A stretch of DNA of 51,223 nt from DAOTWY01 sp003696565 (GCA_034435635.1 DAOTWY010000022.1:1-51223); one strand, 5' to 3'. Positions 37,075-46,478 are shown, counted from the stretch's first letter. The notes: a model not told the origin generated them from the letters alone. A program made the numbers and translations.

Positions 37075-38080
37075 GTCCCACTTTCATTTCTTGTCGTGCG
37101 TTCTCTACACCCGCTGATAGTTGTTCAATTGTGATGCCTTCTGCAATGAAACCAATCACACCTGTTATAGAATGAACAAACACATTGACAAAATGTACCG
37201 TCACCGCAAATGCCACTGCTACCGCTGCCGGCTCGCCATATTCAAATGCCTGTAATGCCAATACAATCGCCCCCTCATACACCCCCAAGCTAGCCAATGT
37301 TGCTGGTACGGCAATCGCAAACGCCGCCGCTGCGATATATAACGCTGTTGCCGCCCAACTCGCCTCATCATAAAAGGTATACATCAACACATAACCAGCC
37401 AATACCGAAAACCCCCAGCTTAAAGCCGTCCAAAACAAGGCAAAAAACAGCGTTCGCAATTGCGCCAACGGCTCTAAACCATCCAAAAACTGATCTAACC
37501 ACGTCACCAAATCAAACCGCTTAAGAAAGGGCATACGCGCCGTCAAAAACACTAAAACACGGTGTGATACCCCCCGCTTACGAGAAAGAACAACCGCTAC
37601 AACAAAGCCCATTGGGGCAGCAATTCCCATCAAAAGCCCCACACTTTGCAGTTCAACAGGTAACGGACTTACAGTTAGAGCTAAAGCTAACAGCATTACC
37701 ACGCCTAATAGATCAAGCAAGCGTTCAATGATGATGGTGCTAGCCGTTTGAAAAACCGGCACAGGTGGCTGAGCGCGTGTAGCTAAATACATCCGAGCAA
37801 TTTCGCCAATCCGCAACGGCAACACACCATTTACCAAATATGCCACATTCATAATGTGAAAAGCCCGCCAAAATGGTAACGCATGGTTCAACAGTAATTG
37901 CCAACGCAATCCACGTGTGATCAAACCAACCAACAATAACACAACACAGGGTACAATATAAACCCAGCGTGCTTGTTCAATCGCCTGACCAAGCAGCTTA
38001 AAATCAATCTCTGATACCATAAAATAAACAGCTACTAGGCTCACAACTAAGCCTAATGTGCCAATTCGCCAATGTCGCAA
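37061..38080 (-). CDS. Lysylphosphatidylglycerol synthase TM-domain / flippase-like membrane protein
   Basis: 339 residues with about eight membrane spans and no soluble synthetase domain, matching the LPG_synthase_TM (UPF0104) family; the conserved RGLRWQLLL and LPLRIGEIARMYL segments are visible. Family members are found beside glycosyltransferases and are thought to move lipids or lipid-linked sugars. It starts with TTG at 38080 (no in-frame ATG nearby) and AAGGA 10 bases upstream. It is the first gene of the long glycosylation operon. Confidence 0.9.
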   Translation of the reverse strand: MRHWRIGTLGLVVSLVAVYFMVSEIDFKLLGQAIEQARWVYIVPCVVLLLVGLITRGLRWQLLLNHALPFWRAFHIMNVAYLVNGVLPLRIGEIARMYLATRAQPPVPVFQTASTIIIERLLDLLGVVMLLALALTVSPLPVELQSVGLLMGIAAPMGFVVAVVLSRKRGVSHRVLVFLTARMPFLKRFDLVTWLDQFLDGLEPLAQLRTLFFALFWTALSWGFSVLAGYVLMYTFYDEASWAATALYIAAAAFAIAVPATLASLGVYEGAIVLALQAFEYGEPAAVAVAFAVTVHFVNVFVHSITGVIGFIAEGITIEQLSAGVENARQEMKVGHESR

Positions 38081-38195
38081 TGCAAATAATTCCTTGTTGC
38101 TATAAGTGTCGCGTCATAAAAACTGATCGGTTATAACGACACCTCAAAATCGTAGTATATAATCGGAACATAGAATATCTCTAATCAAAGGCAGC

Positions 38196-38204
38196 ATTAT
38201 AGCA
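38196..38204 (-). promoter_or_regulatory. Extended -10 promoter candidate of the long glycosylation operon
   Basis: On the minus strand TGC-TATAAT, an extended -10 element with a perfect hexamer and only a poor -35 (ATCTCA, 17 bases upstream). The transcript would start near 38189 with a leader of about 110 bases. That leader carries a 6-bp inverted repeat (GTGTCG 38106-38111, CGACAC 38137-38142). Confidence 0.45.
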
Positions 38205-38244
38205 TTACTTATACACAATGAGATGTTAGAATCCTTTACATCAT

Positions 38245-39165
38245 CTATTTCAATTCCGACCCAATAAAATCAGGATACCCCCGTAAAAAGTCAGCAATAT
38301 CCATACGCTTCTTTCCTTCTAGCTGAACTTCCAGCGGAATAAACAACCCACGTCCAGTGCCAATTGCCACCTGCCCCACGTGTTCAATCACCAATCCAGC
38401 GTCCACCGCTCCACGTGCGTATCGCCCCGCATGGATTTTTAACTGCTTCCCTTTCCAATAAGTATATGTGCCGGGCCACGGTGTAAACGCACGCACCAAT
38501 CGCTCAATATCTAACGCGGATTGTGTCCAATCAATATGCCCATCTTCTTTTTTGATCTGCGGGGCGTATGTAACCCCAATTTCTGGCTGTGGTTGTGGCT
38601 CAATAAGCCCGTTCAGATAAGCTGGCAACGTTTGAATCAATAGATTTGCGCCTAATTCTGCTAGCTTATCATGCAATGATTGCCCTGTTTCATCCGGCAT
38701 AATTTGCAACACACCAACCGAAAGAATTGGACCTGTATCTAACCCAGCATCCATTTTCATAATCGTCACACCAGTTTCGACATCCCCAGCCCGAATCGCC
38801 GCATGAATCGGAGCAGCACCCCGCCAACGCGGTAAAATAGATGCATGAACGTTGATGGCACCATGTGGTGGAATATCCAGCACATCCTGCGGTAAAATCT
38901 GCCCAAATGCCGCAACCACATATACATCTGGTTGCCATTGTTTTAATTCAGCGATTGCGTCCGGCTTGCGGAGCTTTTCCGGCTGAAAAACTGGAATGCC
39001 ATGTTCTAGCGCAAGTGTTTTAATCGGCGACATACGAATCTGCCCACCCCGCCCCGCTGGACGATCTGGTTGGGTAACAACACCAATCACATCGTGATGA
39101 TTTATCAAAGCCCGTAATGTTGGCACAGCAAAGTCCGGCGTGCCCATAAATACAACCGTTGCCAT
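38245..39165 (-). CDS. fmt: Methionyl-tRNA formyltransferase
   Basis: 306 residues; formylates initiator Met-tRNA with 10-formyl-THF. The N-terminal domain shows MGTPDFAVPTL, the catalytic INVHASILPRWRGAAPIH and the aspartate in MDAGLDTGPIL; the C-terminal OB-like domain follows from about 205. The ATG at 39165 has AGGAAGGA 8 bases upstream. It is divergent from recJ and not in an operon with def or rsmB here. A consensus-like promoter lies just upstream. Confidence 0.97.
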   Translation of the reverse strand: MATVVFMGTPDFAVPTLRALINHHDVIGVVTQPDRPAGRGGQIRMSPIKTLALEHGIPVFQPEKLRKPDAIAELKQWQPDVYVVAAFGQILPQDVLDIPPHGAINVHASILPRWRGAAPIHAAIRAGDVETGVTIMKMDAGLDTGPILSVGVLQIMPDETGQSLHDKLAELGANLLIQTLPAYLNGLIEPQPQPEIGVTYAPQIKKEDGHIDWTQSALDIERLVRAFTPWPGTYTYWKGKQLKIHAGRYARGAVDAGLVIEHVGQVAIGTGRGLFIPLEVQLEGKKRMDIADFLRGYPDFIGSELK

Positions 39166-39183
39166 TCAGCAAGTCCTTCCTCA

Positions 39184-39238
39184 ACATTGTCACAAATATC
39201 ATCGCATTGTAACTGTTGCACCATAAAAGTGACAATGT
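39184..39238. repeat. Perfect 10-bp inverted repeat in the fmt-recJ intergenic region
   Basis: ACATTGTCAC at 39184-39193 and GTGACAATGT at 39229-39238 are perfect reverse complements separated by 35 bases. The right arm covers the -35 box of the fmt promoter and the left arm lies just downstream of its expected start. This is the layout of a paired operator. Confidence 0.5.
39206..39235 (-). promoter_or_regulatory. fmt promoter
   Basis: On the minus strand TTGTCA (39235-39230), an 18-base spacer and TACAAT (39211-39206). The same -10 and spacer length are used in front of nusA. Confidence 0.65.
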
Positions 39239-39240
39239 GC

Positions 39241-39269
39241 TTGTCGCCAGCATAAGCACATGGTAGTAT
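39241..39269 (+). promoter_or_regulatory. Candidate recJ promoter
   Basis: TTGTCG at 39241-39246, a 17-base spacer and TAGTAT at 39264-39269, each 4 of 6 to consensus, about 30 bases before the recJ ATG. Confidence 0.4.
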
Positions 39270-39300
39270 CGTTAAATATTGGTTATGGTATGGAAATTGT

Positions 39301-41019
39301 ATGATACAAAAACGTTGGATTATTGCACCACCAGCGTCTAAAGATCATTTATACCGCTTCCGGGGGATGAGTCCCTTCCTCGCACAGATACTCATCAACC
39401 GCGGATACAATGATCCCAAAGATGCTCAAAAATTCCTTTATTCAAAAGATATAACCTATAATCCCTACGACATGCCAGATATGGAAAAAGCGGTTAAACG
39501 CATCCAGCGCGCAATTCATTCCGGGGAAAAAATCATCATCTACGGCGATTTTGATGCCGACGGGGTAACATCCACCACGTTGATGATGCAAGCACTACAG
39601 GCATTAGGAGCAAACGTCAAGCCTTACATCCCACACCGTGTTGATGAAGGGTATGGCTTAAACACTCCTGCGCTGCTCAAATTAGCGAAAGCCGGTGTAT
39701 CTTTAGTCATCACGGTTGATTGCGGCATTCGCTCTTTAGAAGAAGTTGCACAAGGTACAGCAGCCGGGTTAGACATCATCATCACCGATCACCACTCACT
39801 TGGACCAGAGTTGCCAGATGCCTATGCTGTCATCAATTGTAAACGACCAGGTTATCCAGAACCGATGCTTGCCGGGGTCGGGGTCGCCTTTAAGCTGGTA
39901 CAAGCTCTGATTATGGCAGAACGCACACATAAACAAAACGGGCATGGAAAATATGCCGGTGTTCCCCTGCATGACTTATTTGACCTCGTCGCATTAGGCA
40001 CAGTTGCTGACCTAATGCCGCTCAATCATCTGGAAAACCGTGTCTTAGTCCGGCGTGGTTTGGAGGTGTTAAACCAGGCAAAACGCCCTGGCATCCGTGC
40101 CTTACTAGAAGTCGCTGGTATCCAACCAGGAAAAGTCACCGCAACAACAATCGGTTTCGCACTCGGACCACGAATCAACGCCGCTGGACGTTTAGATCAT
40201 GCCATGATTGCCTATCGCTTGCTAGCAGCAAAAACTATTGAAGAAGCTCACAAATGGGCAAACAAATTACAAGAACTCAACATCCGCCGCCAAGATATCA
40301 CCCGCACAGCACAGCAAGAAATCAGCGCACAGGTCACCATTGACGACCAGGATAACATCCCGCTCATTTTTGCCGCGCACGATGGCTTGCTCCCTGGTGT
40401 TGTTGGCTTAGTCGCCGGACGCTTAACAGAAGAATATTTCCGCCCCGCCGTTGTTATGGAAAAAGGCGATACAGAATCTCGGGCATCGTGTCGTAGCATC
40501 CCACAGTTTGATATTACATCTGCCCTAGATCAATGTGCAGATTTGCTCGTACGCCACGGCGGGCACGCGCTTGCAGCAGGTTTCACCATCATGAACGAAA
40601 ATATCACCGCCCTACAAAAACGCCTCACCCAAATGGCACATGAATCCTTAAGCGGGCAAACCCTTTCCCCCACCTTAGATATTGACCTAGAAGTGGATAT
40701 CCATAGCCTAAGCGAAACCCTAGCCCATGAACTCACACTGCTTGAACCCTGCGGCAACGGCAATCCCCCCCCTGTATTTATGTGCCGCAATGTCCACGTT
40801 GCAGACTATCGCACAGTTGGGAAAGACAGCAAACATCTCAAGTTGCGTATATCACGCGCTAGCCAGCCTCCATTAGATGCCATTGCGTTCGGTTTTGGAG
40901 ATTGGGTCTCTCAAATGCCAGAGCGGATTGATATAGCATTTCATTTAGAGATTAACGAATGGAACGGGCGACGCAATTTGCAAGCCAACATCCAAGATAT
41001 ACGCCCAGCAGAAAGCTAA
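39301..41019 (+). CDS. recJ: Single-stranded-DNA-specific exonuclease RecJ
   Basis: 572 residues, the standard RecJ length. A 5'-3' ssDNA exonuclease used in recombination and mismatch repair. The DHH domain shows YGDFDADGVTST at 81-92, VDCGIRS and the DHH triad at 163-165. DHHA1 carries RHGGHALAAGF near 417, and the OB-fold follows at the end. The ATG at 39301 begins a normal N-terminus. The stop is 2 bases before the next gene's ATG. Confidence 0.97.
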   Translation: MIQKRWIIAPPASKDHLYRFRGMSPFLAQILINRGYNDPKDAQKFLYSKDITYNPYDMPDMEKAVKRIQRAIHSGEKIIIYGDFDADGVTSTTLMMQALQALGANVKPYIPHRVDEGYGLNTPALLKLAKAGVSLVITVDCGIRSLEEVAQGTAAGLDIIITDHHSLGPELPDAYAVINCKRPGYPEPMLAGVGVAFKLVQALIMAERTHKQNGHGKYAGVPLHDLFDLVALGTVADLMPLNHLENRVLVRRGLEVLNQAKRPGIRALLEVAGIQPGKVTATTIGFALGPRINAAGRLDHAMIAYRLLAAKTIEEAHKWANKLQELNIRRQDITRTAQQEISAQVTIDDQDNIPLIFAAHDGLLPGVVGLVAGRLTEEYFRPAVVMEKGDTESRASCRSIPQFDITSALDQCADLLVRHGGHALAAGFTIMNENITALQKRLTQMAHESLSGQTLSPTLDIDLEVDIHSLSETLAHELTLLEPCGNGNPPPVFMCRNVHVADYRTVGKDSKHLKLRISRASQPPLDAIAFGFGDWVSQMPERIDIAFHLEINEWNGRRNLQANIQDIRPAES

Positions 41020-41021
41020 TC

Positions 41022-42410
41022 ATGATGCGCAAATGGCTTTTTTTATGTGTTTTGTTTATTCACATCACACTCAGCGCACAACAAGATGAGGACCGTACCT
41101 TCGGTATCGTAGAAGGCATGTGGTATCCTGATCTAACTTGTGCGCTCGGCGTAGGGTGGGAACGACTCATCTTTGATTGGAGCGCACACCAACCTAATAA
41201 CCCCGATGAATTTGTTGGCTTCCTAAATATTCCAGATGAATGGATCATCGCCGCCCACAATTGTAATCGTGAGATCGTCGCCGTTGTCAAAAATGTTCCT
41301 GCTTGGGCAACCGATGGGTTACCAGGGGCTGGGGTGCCACGTGGATTATATTTACCGGTGGACGATCCACAAAACCTATGGGCAAATTTCATGCGTATGG
41401 CAGCCGCTTATTACGCACCACGTGGAATCAACCGCTTTATCATCCTCAATGAGCCAGATATTGAAGCAGGCACCTATGGCTTTGAGTTTGAAGGTAACCT
41501 AGAAGACTATTTCATGATGGTCAAAGTCGCTTATTTAGCAGCGAAGCAAGGCAACCCTGCGGCACAAATTCACCTGGCAGGAACAACTTACTGGCATGAT
41601 GTAAACAGTGGCGAGAGGCTCTATACCGACCGCCTGCTAGAACGCATCACGCATGATCCACAAGCTGCCACACACAATTATTATTTCGATGCCCTGAGCC
41701 TGCATATCTATTTTCGTACCGATACAGTATATGACATCGTAACGGTTTATCGTAATTTGCTGGATCAATACGGCTTTCGGGATAAAGCCATCTGGGTTAC
41801 AGAAACAAACGCCAGCCCTAACCTTGATCCAAACTGGCAAGTAGACCGCCCACAATTTCAGATCACACTACAACAGCAGGCTTCTTTTATTATCCAATCC
41901 GCTGTACAGGCCTTAGCTGCTGGCGCGGAACGCATTGCTGTCTATAAACTGTACGATCAATTTTTGCCCCCTGGCGCAGAATCATTCGGCATCCTCAACC
42001 CAGCGGATTCAACGCCACGACCAGCGTTTTATAGCTGGCAAACCGTCACACGTCATCTCACTCATATCGCTACAGCACACCTCGGGCGCAACGACCGTGT
42101 GACAGTTGTCCAAATCACCCATACTGATGCACGACAAACGCTTGTCATGTGGTCACGCACGGAACAAACAACCACTGTAGAAGTCACTGCCACAGCCGAT
42201 AAAGCTTATTTAATTGACCAATACGGCAATCTGAGCATCATTCGCCCAGATAATGGGGTCTATTTACTCACATTGCCCGGCGCAAATTGTGAGCCGCCAC
42301 CAGAAGGCTGTGTTGTTGGAGGCGCAGTCTCTCTCTTGGTGCAACCCAATGCCCAAACAACCATCACAGAAATTACACCATTCAACCGTTATCAACTTGA
42401 TGTAAGATAG
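41022..42410 (+). CDS. Secreted glycoside-hydrolase-like protein (clan A barrel)
   Basis: 462 residues with a signal peptide (MMRKWLFLCVLFIHITLSAQ). The barrel resembles clan GH-A cellulase/xylanase-type enzymes: LNEPD puts the acid/base at E144, and the nucleophile would be E261 in WVTETNAS. A C-terminal beta domain begins at about 355. The ATG at 41022, two bases after the recJ stop, is preferred to a start inside recJ because it yields the signal peptide. Substrate unknown. A second protein of this general type is encoded at 43564-44970. Confidence 0.82.
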   Translation: MMRKWLFLCVLFIHITLSAQQDEDRTFGIVEGMWYPDLTCALGVGWERLIFDWSAHQPNNPDEFVGFLNIPDEWIIAAHNCNREIVAVVKNVPAWATDGLPGAGVPRGLYLPVDDPQNLWANFMRMAAAYYAPRGINRFIILNEPDIEAGTYGFEFEGNLEDYFMMVKVAYLAAKQGNPAAQIHLAGTTYWHDVNSGERLYTDRLLERITHDPQAATHNYYFDALSLHIYFRTDTVYDIVTVYRNLLDQYGFRDKAIWVTETNASPNLDPNWQVDRPQFQITLQQQASFIIQSAVQALAAGAERIAVYKLYDQFLPPGAESFGILNPADSTPRPAFYSWQTVTRHLTHIATAHLGRNDRVTVVQITHTDARQTLVMWSRTEQTTTVEVTATADKAYLIDQYGNLSIIRPDNGVYLLTLPGANCEPPPEGCVVGGAVSLLVQPNAQTTITEITPFNRYQLDVR

Positions 42411-42411
42411 A

Positions 42412-42423
42412 GACAAATTTGTC
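42412..42423. promoter_or_regulatory. 12-bp perfect palindrome upstream of the DUF1385 gene
   Basis: GACAAATTTGTC, directly followed by ATGAGG and the ribosome binding site. A related sequence GACAATTGTCATGAG occurs at 1133-1147 in the pckA intergenic region. Possible operator, weak evidence. Confidence 0.3.
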
Positions 42424-42437
42424 ATGAGGTATTATAA

Positions 42438-43487
42438 ATGGAACAACCAAAACGTGAAATGAAATTTAACTATGGGGGACAAGCCGTCATAGAAGGCGTG
42501 TTAATGCGCGGTCAAAAAACTGTTGCTATCGCCTGTCGTGACCCAGAAGGACGGATTGTCATCCATGAACAGCCCCTAAACAAGACACTTTATCAAAGCC
42601 GTCTCATCCGCATCCCATTCTTACGTGGGATTGTCGGCTTGTGGGATGCTCTTGGTTTAGGCACACGTGCTCTTATGTGGTCTGCTGATGTACAAACCGG
42701 CGAGGATGAAGTCAATTTCAACGGACCTGTTGGATTTGCCACTGTTGCCTTTTCTCTGTTAATTGGAGTCGGCATCTTCTTCCTCATCCCCACATTAGGC
42801 GCAACAGGCATCGGTAATCTGCTCGGCTTAACCGGAGAAAACGGTCAAATTCCGATTGGCATTGAATCGACCATCGTCAATATGATCGAAGGGTTCATCC
42901 AGCTTGGTATTTTAATCGGTTACATCTGGCTAATTGGGCAAATGGAAGATGTCAAACGGCTATTTTCTTATCATGGAGCAGAACACAAAACCATCAACGC
43001 CTACGAAGCCGGAGCTGAACTCACGCCGGAGGTTGTCTCCACTTATCCTATAGAACATCCACGATGTGGCACGGCATTCTTGTTAACCGTCGTTTTCGTC
43101 AGTATCTTTGTCTTTTCCTTGCTTGGTCGTCCACCCATTTTATTGTTAATTCTCTCCCGTGTCATACTCATCCCGGTGATCGCTGGCATCGCTTATGAAC
43201 TACTGCGCTGGACAGCCGCTAATACCGATAAAGCATGGGTTCGCATGATAATTAAGCCTAACCTCGCCTTGCAACACCTCACTACCCGTGAACCAGACCT
43301 CGATATGTGCGAAGTTGCCATCACATCCTTCAAGCGCGTCTTACTCTCTGAGGGGTTGATTTCCGAAGAAGAAGCGGCTGTCCCCACAGAACTCAAACCA
43401 CAAAACACGACTTTCGCCCGCGAATTAGCCAAAGAACGTGCCTCAAAACAAACCGAAACCGATATTCAAGAACCCGTTGGGGATTAA
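42438..43487 (+). CDS. DUF1385 (YqhQ-like) membrane protein
   Basis: 349 residues. It opens with the family motif YGGQAVIEGVLMRG, then has a membrane span near 95-115, a second pair after 135, the conserved histidine motif FSYHGAEHKTINAYE near 175 and HPRCGTAFLL, then further spans. The last 70 residues are a charged cytosolic tail. DUF1385 proteins are of unknown function in most bacteria. GAGG lies 8-10 bases before the ATG. It is followed by a bidirectional terminator. Confidence 0.92.
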   Translation: MEQPKREMKFNYGGQAVIEGVLMRGQKTVAIACRDPEGRIVIHEQPLNKTLYQSRLIRIPFLRGIVGLWDALGLGTRALMWSADVQTGEDEVNFNGPVGFATVAFSLLIGVGIFFLIPTLGATGIGNLLGLTGENGQIPIGIESTIVNMIEGFIQLGILIGYIWLIGQMEDVKRLFSYHGAEHKTINAYEAGAELTPEVVSTYPIEHPRCGTAFLLTVVFVSIFVFSLLGRPPILLLILSRVILIPVIAGIAYELLRWTAANTDKAWVRMIIKPNLALQHLTTREPDLDMCEVAITSFKRVLLSEGLISEEEAAVPTELKPQNTTFARELAKERASKQTETDIQEPVGD

Positions 43488-43501
43488 ATAATACCAACTA
43501 A

Positions 43502-43531
43502 AACAGGCGAGTCCGTTTGAACTCGCCTGTT
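43502..43531. terminator. Bidirectional terminator between convergent genes
   Basis: A perfect 11-bp stem (arms 43502-43512 and 43521-43531) with an 8-base loop lies between the stops at 43487 (plus) and 43564 (minus). The minus-strand side is followed by TTTTAGTT; the plus side has no clear T-run, so termination should be stronger for the minus gene. Confidence 0.8.
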
Positions 43532-43563
43532 ATGATGTGATGCCATGTTTTTATGTAATGAGC

Positions 43564-44970
43564 TTAGCTACCTCTCATCACCGCACCAAGCGTTGAGCAA
43601 GCTGGGCATGTCCCATCCGGGCGCATCATTGCATAGCCCCCCATTGGGTCACTACCCCACAGTTCAAAGTTGACATTCCAGATAATCATGATCCGCACAC
43701 GCCCACTCTGACGTGAAAGTTGCGCGGCTTCTGCCAACCATTGGGCTTGCTGCGCCACTGTCACATTTTCTGCCCAGGAGAATGCCGGTGGGATCGGCTC
43801 ACCCATACCTTCACCACTCAAATATCCTAGCTCCGTCCAGCAGACCGGACGATCTGGGAAGATGTTTGCACCACGTGCCAACATGGAGCCAAAATATTGT
43901 GTGGGATAATAAGGACGCGGATCACCACTGTTCTGGGTTGGAGAAACAATCCCCTCATTATAATGCAGCCCCAAGCAATCCATATAAGCTGCTGCTCCAG
44001 CATCACGCATCTGACGCATGAAGTTATCATCGTTCACAACCGCACCAGGGAAAGCCGCTTCGGCACCAGTCGGTGCAGGCGCACCACTAATAACGATCAC
44101 GTTCGGGTTCGCGGTCTTGATCGCATTATAAGCCGCAGCTAACAAACGAGTATATTCTGCACCACTGATTCGCCCGTTGGGCCACTCACGGTCAATATTT
44201 GGCTCATTCCAAACTTCAATTGCGCCACCTTGTGTCATCTTAGCGGCAACCTGCCCCACAAAGGTCGCGTAGTCCTGAATATACTGGTCATAGTTGGTCA
44301 TTTCATCCGTATACCCAACAATCCCCAGCAGAATTTTAAAGCCCTTACTGTTGGCATCGTTGATAAACGCCTCTGCCTGACCAGTGCCATCCCCCACGCG
44401 GAAGCGCAGTTGCTTCTTGACCCAGGTCATCCCCGCAGCTTGCATATTGCTGACGGTCTGAGTTCCCAAGCCGTTCACATGCCCACCAAGCTCAAATGTC
44501 CCCGCTGCACCCGCGCCAGTAACTGGAGCCGGCAAATTCGGGTTAGTTGGGGCAGTACTCGGCGCAGGCGCATCTGTTGCCAGTGCAACTTCATCACACA
44601 CAGCAACGGTGTCTAAATCAACAAACGATACACGAGCCGTATGCACCTCATTGTTCAGCGCGGTAAAGCGGAATTCCCAACCATAATAAACTGGGCGCAC
44701 ATCCACAGCCGCGATGCCGTCAATGCAGCCCCAATCAATCCCGTTGGTAAATTCCTGCTGTTCAAATGTCCACTGCTTAACAATTGTTAGATCAATGGAA
44801 CGCTCTTCTTCAATGGCTTCCCGTGCTGCACAGAATGCGGCTGTCAGCACATCAACCGGGTTATCACAAATACCAGGTGTGACCTGCGCCTGTGTTGGCG
44901 ATACTGTTGAAAACACAACGCTCCCCGCTAAAATCGCCACTAGGAACAGAATACGCACGATATTTTTCAT
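43564..44970 (-). CDS. Secreted glycoside-hydrolase-like protein
   Basis: 468 residues with a signal peptide (NIVRILFLVAILAGSVVFS, cleavage likely after PTQA). An N-terminal domain of about 120 residues with cysteines at matching spacings and a Thr/Pro/Ala linker precede a TIM barrel of the clan GH-A kind. EVWNEPNIDREW gives the acid/base at E256, and CWTELGYLS gives the nucleophile at E380. The ATG at 44970 with GAGGATT upstream is preferred to a start 19 codons earlier. It may trim or bind the envelope polysaccharide. Substrate unknown. Confidence 0.83.
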   Translation of the reverse strand: MKNIVRILFLVAILAGSVVFSTVSPTQAQVTPGICDNPVDVLTAAFCAAREAIEEERSIDLTIVKQWTFEQQEFTNGIDWGCIDGIAAVDVRPVYYGWEFRFTALNNEVHTARVSFVDLDTVAVCDEVALATDAPAPSTAPTNPNLPAPVTGAGAAGTFELGGHVNGLGTQTVSNMQAAGMTWVKKQLRFRVGDGTGQAEAFINDANSKGFKILLGIVGYTDEMTNYDQYIQDYATFVGQVAAKMTQGGAIEVWNEPNIDREWPNGRISGAEYTRLLAAAYNAIKTANPNVIVISGAPAPTGAEAAFPGAVVNDDNFMRQMRDAGAAAYMDCLGLHYNEGIVSPTQNSGDPRPYYPTQYFGSMLARGANIFPDRPVCWTELGYLSGEGMGEPIPPAFSWAENVTVAQQAQWLAEAAQLSRQSGRVRIMIIWNVNFELWGSDPMGGYAMMRPDGTCPACSTLGAVMRGS

Positions 44971-45065
44971 ATTCAAATAATCCTCACAAAATCCCTTAGC
45001 GTGTATAAGACTACACAGTTGTTTCAAATTTTACCAGTGTAAAGCGCATCTGCGTAGGTCAATCG

Positions 45066-46415
45066 TCAGCTAAGAATTTTCTCCGCTTGCGCCCGCAATG
45101 ATTTTAACCGCTGAGCTACCGCCGGGTTACCGCGCGCCAACATTGCATCATGAACCGCGTCCATTGTATTCAATAACCCATCACCAAATTCGGTGGCATG
45201 TTCATTCAATAGCTTTTGCACAGCAGCATCATCCGGTGCAGAAAGCAAATCATTGACAAACCGAATCTCTGGCGGCATTTGTGCCTGCACCACCTGAACA
45301 GCCATCTGATAAATTTCTTTTAGACGCGCAAGGGCTTTCACATCTTTTGACTGTTCTGCATGCTGTAAATTAGCACTCAAAACAGACATAAATACTTCAT
45401 CAATCATTTCTGCATTTTCTTGCAACATTTTCTGCGGCTCTGGGCTGTTAATGACCGCTTGTAAAAAGCCCGCCGCTTGCTGAACCACAGCCTGTTGCTG
45501 TTGATCTACGGCAGCTGTTAGTTCCAGCAAGGTTTTGCGCAAATCCTCCAATTTATCACGCTGATCTGCCGGTGCCTGTCCAATTTTCACCGTCATCAGT
45601 TGGAAAAACTCATAATCAAACGCTGGACGCACCAACCCAACCAACGCTTGTAAATAATCCTCACCGCGTTCCATATAATCCATTGCTAAGGTCAAAAACG
45701 TCTCTCGCCCAGCAGAGTCTGGCAATTGCTCTAATTCTTTAATCACTTCTTCTACCACACGTTGCTGTGCCTCTTGTTGTGCAATTAAATTTTGACCATA
45801 AGTAGAAAGCTCAACAATCCGAGATTGTATCCCTAAAATTTGCTGGGCAACGTCTTGCCGACCTTCTTGCAAAACACGCTGCACCATCATCGTCATTAAC
45901 TGAAAAAACCGTTCATCAATTTTTGCATCGTTTTCCTGTACCAGTTTTTCAAGGGCTTCCTCGGATTCAACTTGTAAAAACTGCTGAACAAAATCGAGTT
46001 CTTTACGTTGCTCTTCCAGCACTTCCTTCGTAATCCCATCTGCCTCCAGCACTTGGTCAATCATGCCTTGCATGGTGATGGAACGCCGTGGGTTAAACAT
46101 ATATCCTTTAAAGTTCTGCTTAGGCATTCTGTTCATTAAATCCCCAATCGCCCGCTCTTGCTGGTCTTTATTGAGGTTTAACTCCATCGGCACATAAGCA
46201 ATCAACAACTCTTTGGTCGGATCATGATATAATAGCGGGGTTTCCACATTATTCACCGTACCGCAGTGCGGACATTGTGCGCGGTTCAATCGGTTACTAA
46301 TCAACAGGTTTTTTGCCTGAGGTTCATCCGTCACATCAATATAAGAGTAAATCTCCGTCACGAATTGCTGCCCACACCCAGAACAGCGAATCGGCGTTTT
46401 ATTTTTAATTGTCAT
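45066..46415 (-). CDS. CpXC domain protein
   Basis: 449 residues. The N-terminal CpXC zinc-ribbon-like domain has C11-xx-C14 and C48-PH-C51 with NNVETPLLYHDP between the halves. The rest is long and almost entirely helical and Gln/Glu-rich, with repeats reminiscent of a scaffold or adaptor (about 120-449). GGGAGATG lies just upstream of the ATG. The function of CpXC proteins is not known. It is preceded by the GAF-PAS kinase gene with a 63-base gap. Confidence 0.85.
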   Translation of the reverse strand: MTIKNKTPIRCSGCGQQFVTEIYSYIDVTDEPQAKNLLISNRLNRAQCPHCGTVNNVETPLLYHDPTKELLIAYVPMELNLNKDQQERAIGDLMNRMPKQNFKGYMFNPRRSITMQGMIDQVLEADGITKEVLEEQRKELDFVQQFLQVESEEALEKLVQENDAKIDERFFQLMTMMVQRVLQEGRQDVAQQILGIQSRIVELSTYGQNLIAQQEAQQRVVEEVIKELEQLPDSAGRETFLTLAMDYMERGEDYLQALVGLVRPAFDYEFFQLMTVKIGQAPADQRDKLEDLRKTLLELTAAVDQQQQAVVQQAAGFLQAVINSPEPQKMLQENAEMIDEVFMSVLSANLQHAEQSKDVKALARLKEIYQMAVQVVQAQMPPEIRFVNDLLSAPDDAAVQKLLNEHATEFGDGLLNTMDAVHDAMLARGNPAVAQRLKSLRAQAEKILS

Positions 46416-46478
46416 ACCATCTCCCTTTATGTTTGTTTTAGTGGATTTTTAGCCAATGATTCACAAGGCAAGTATCAT

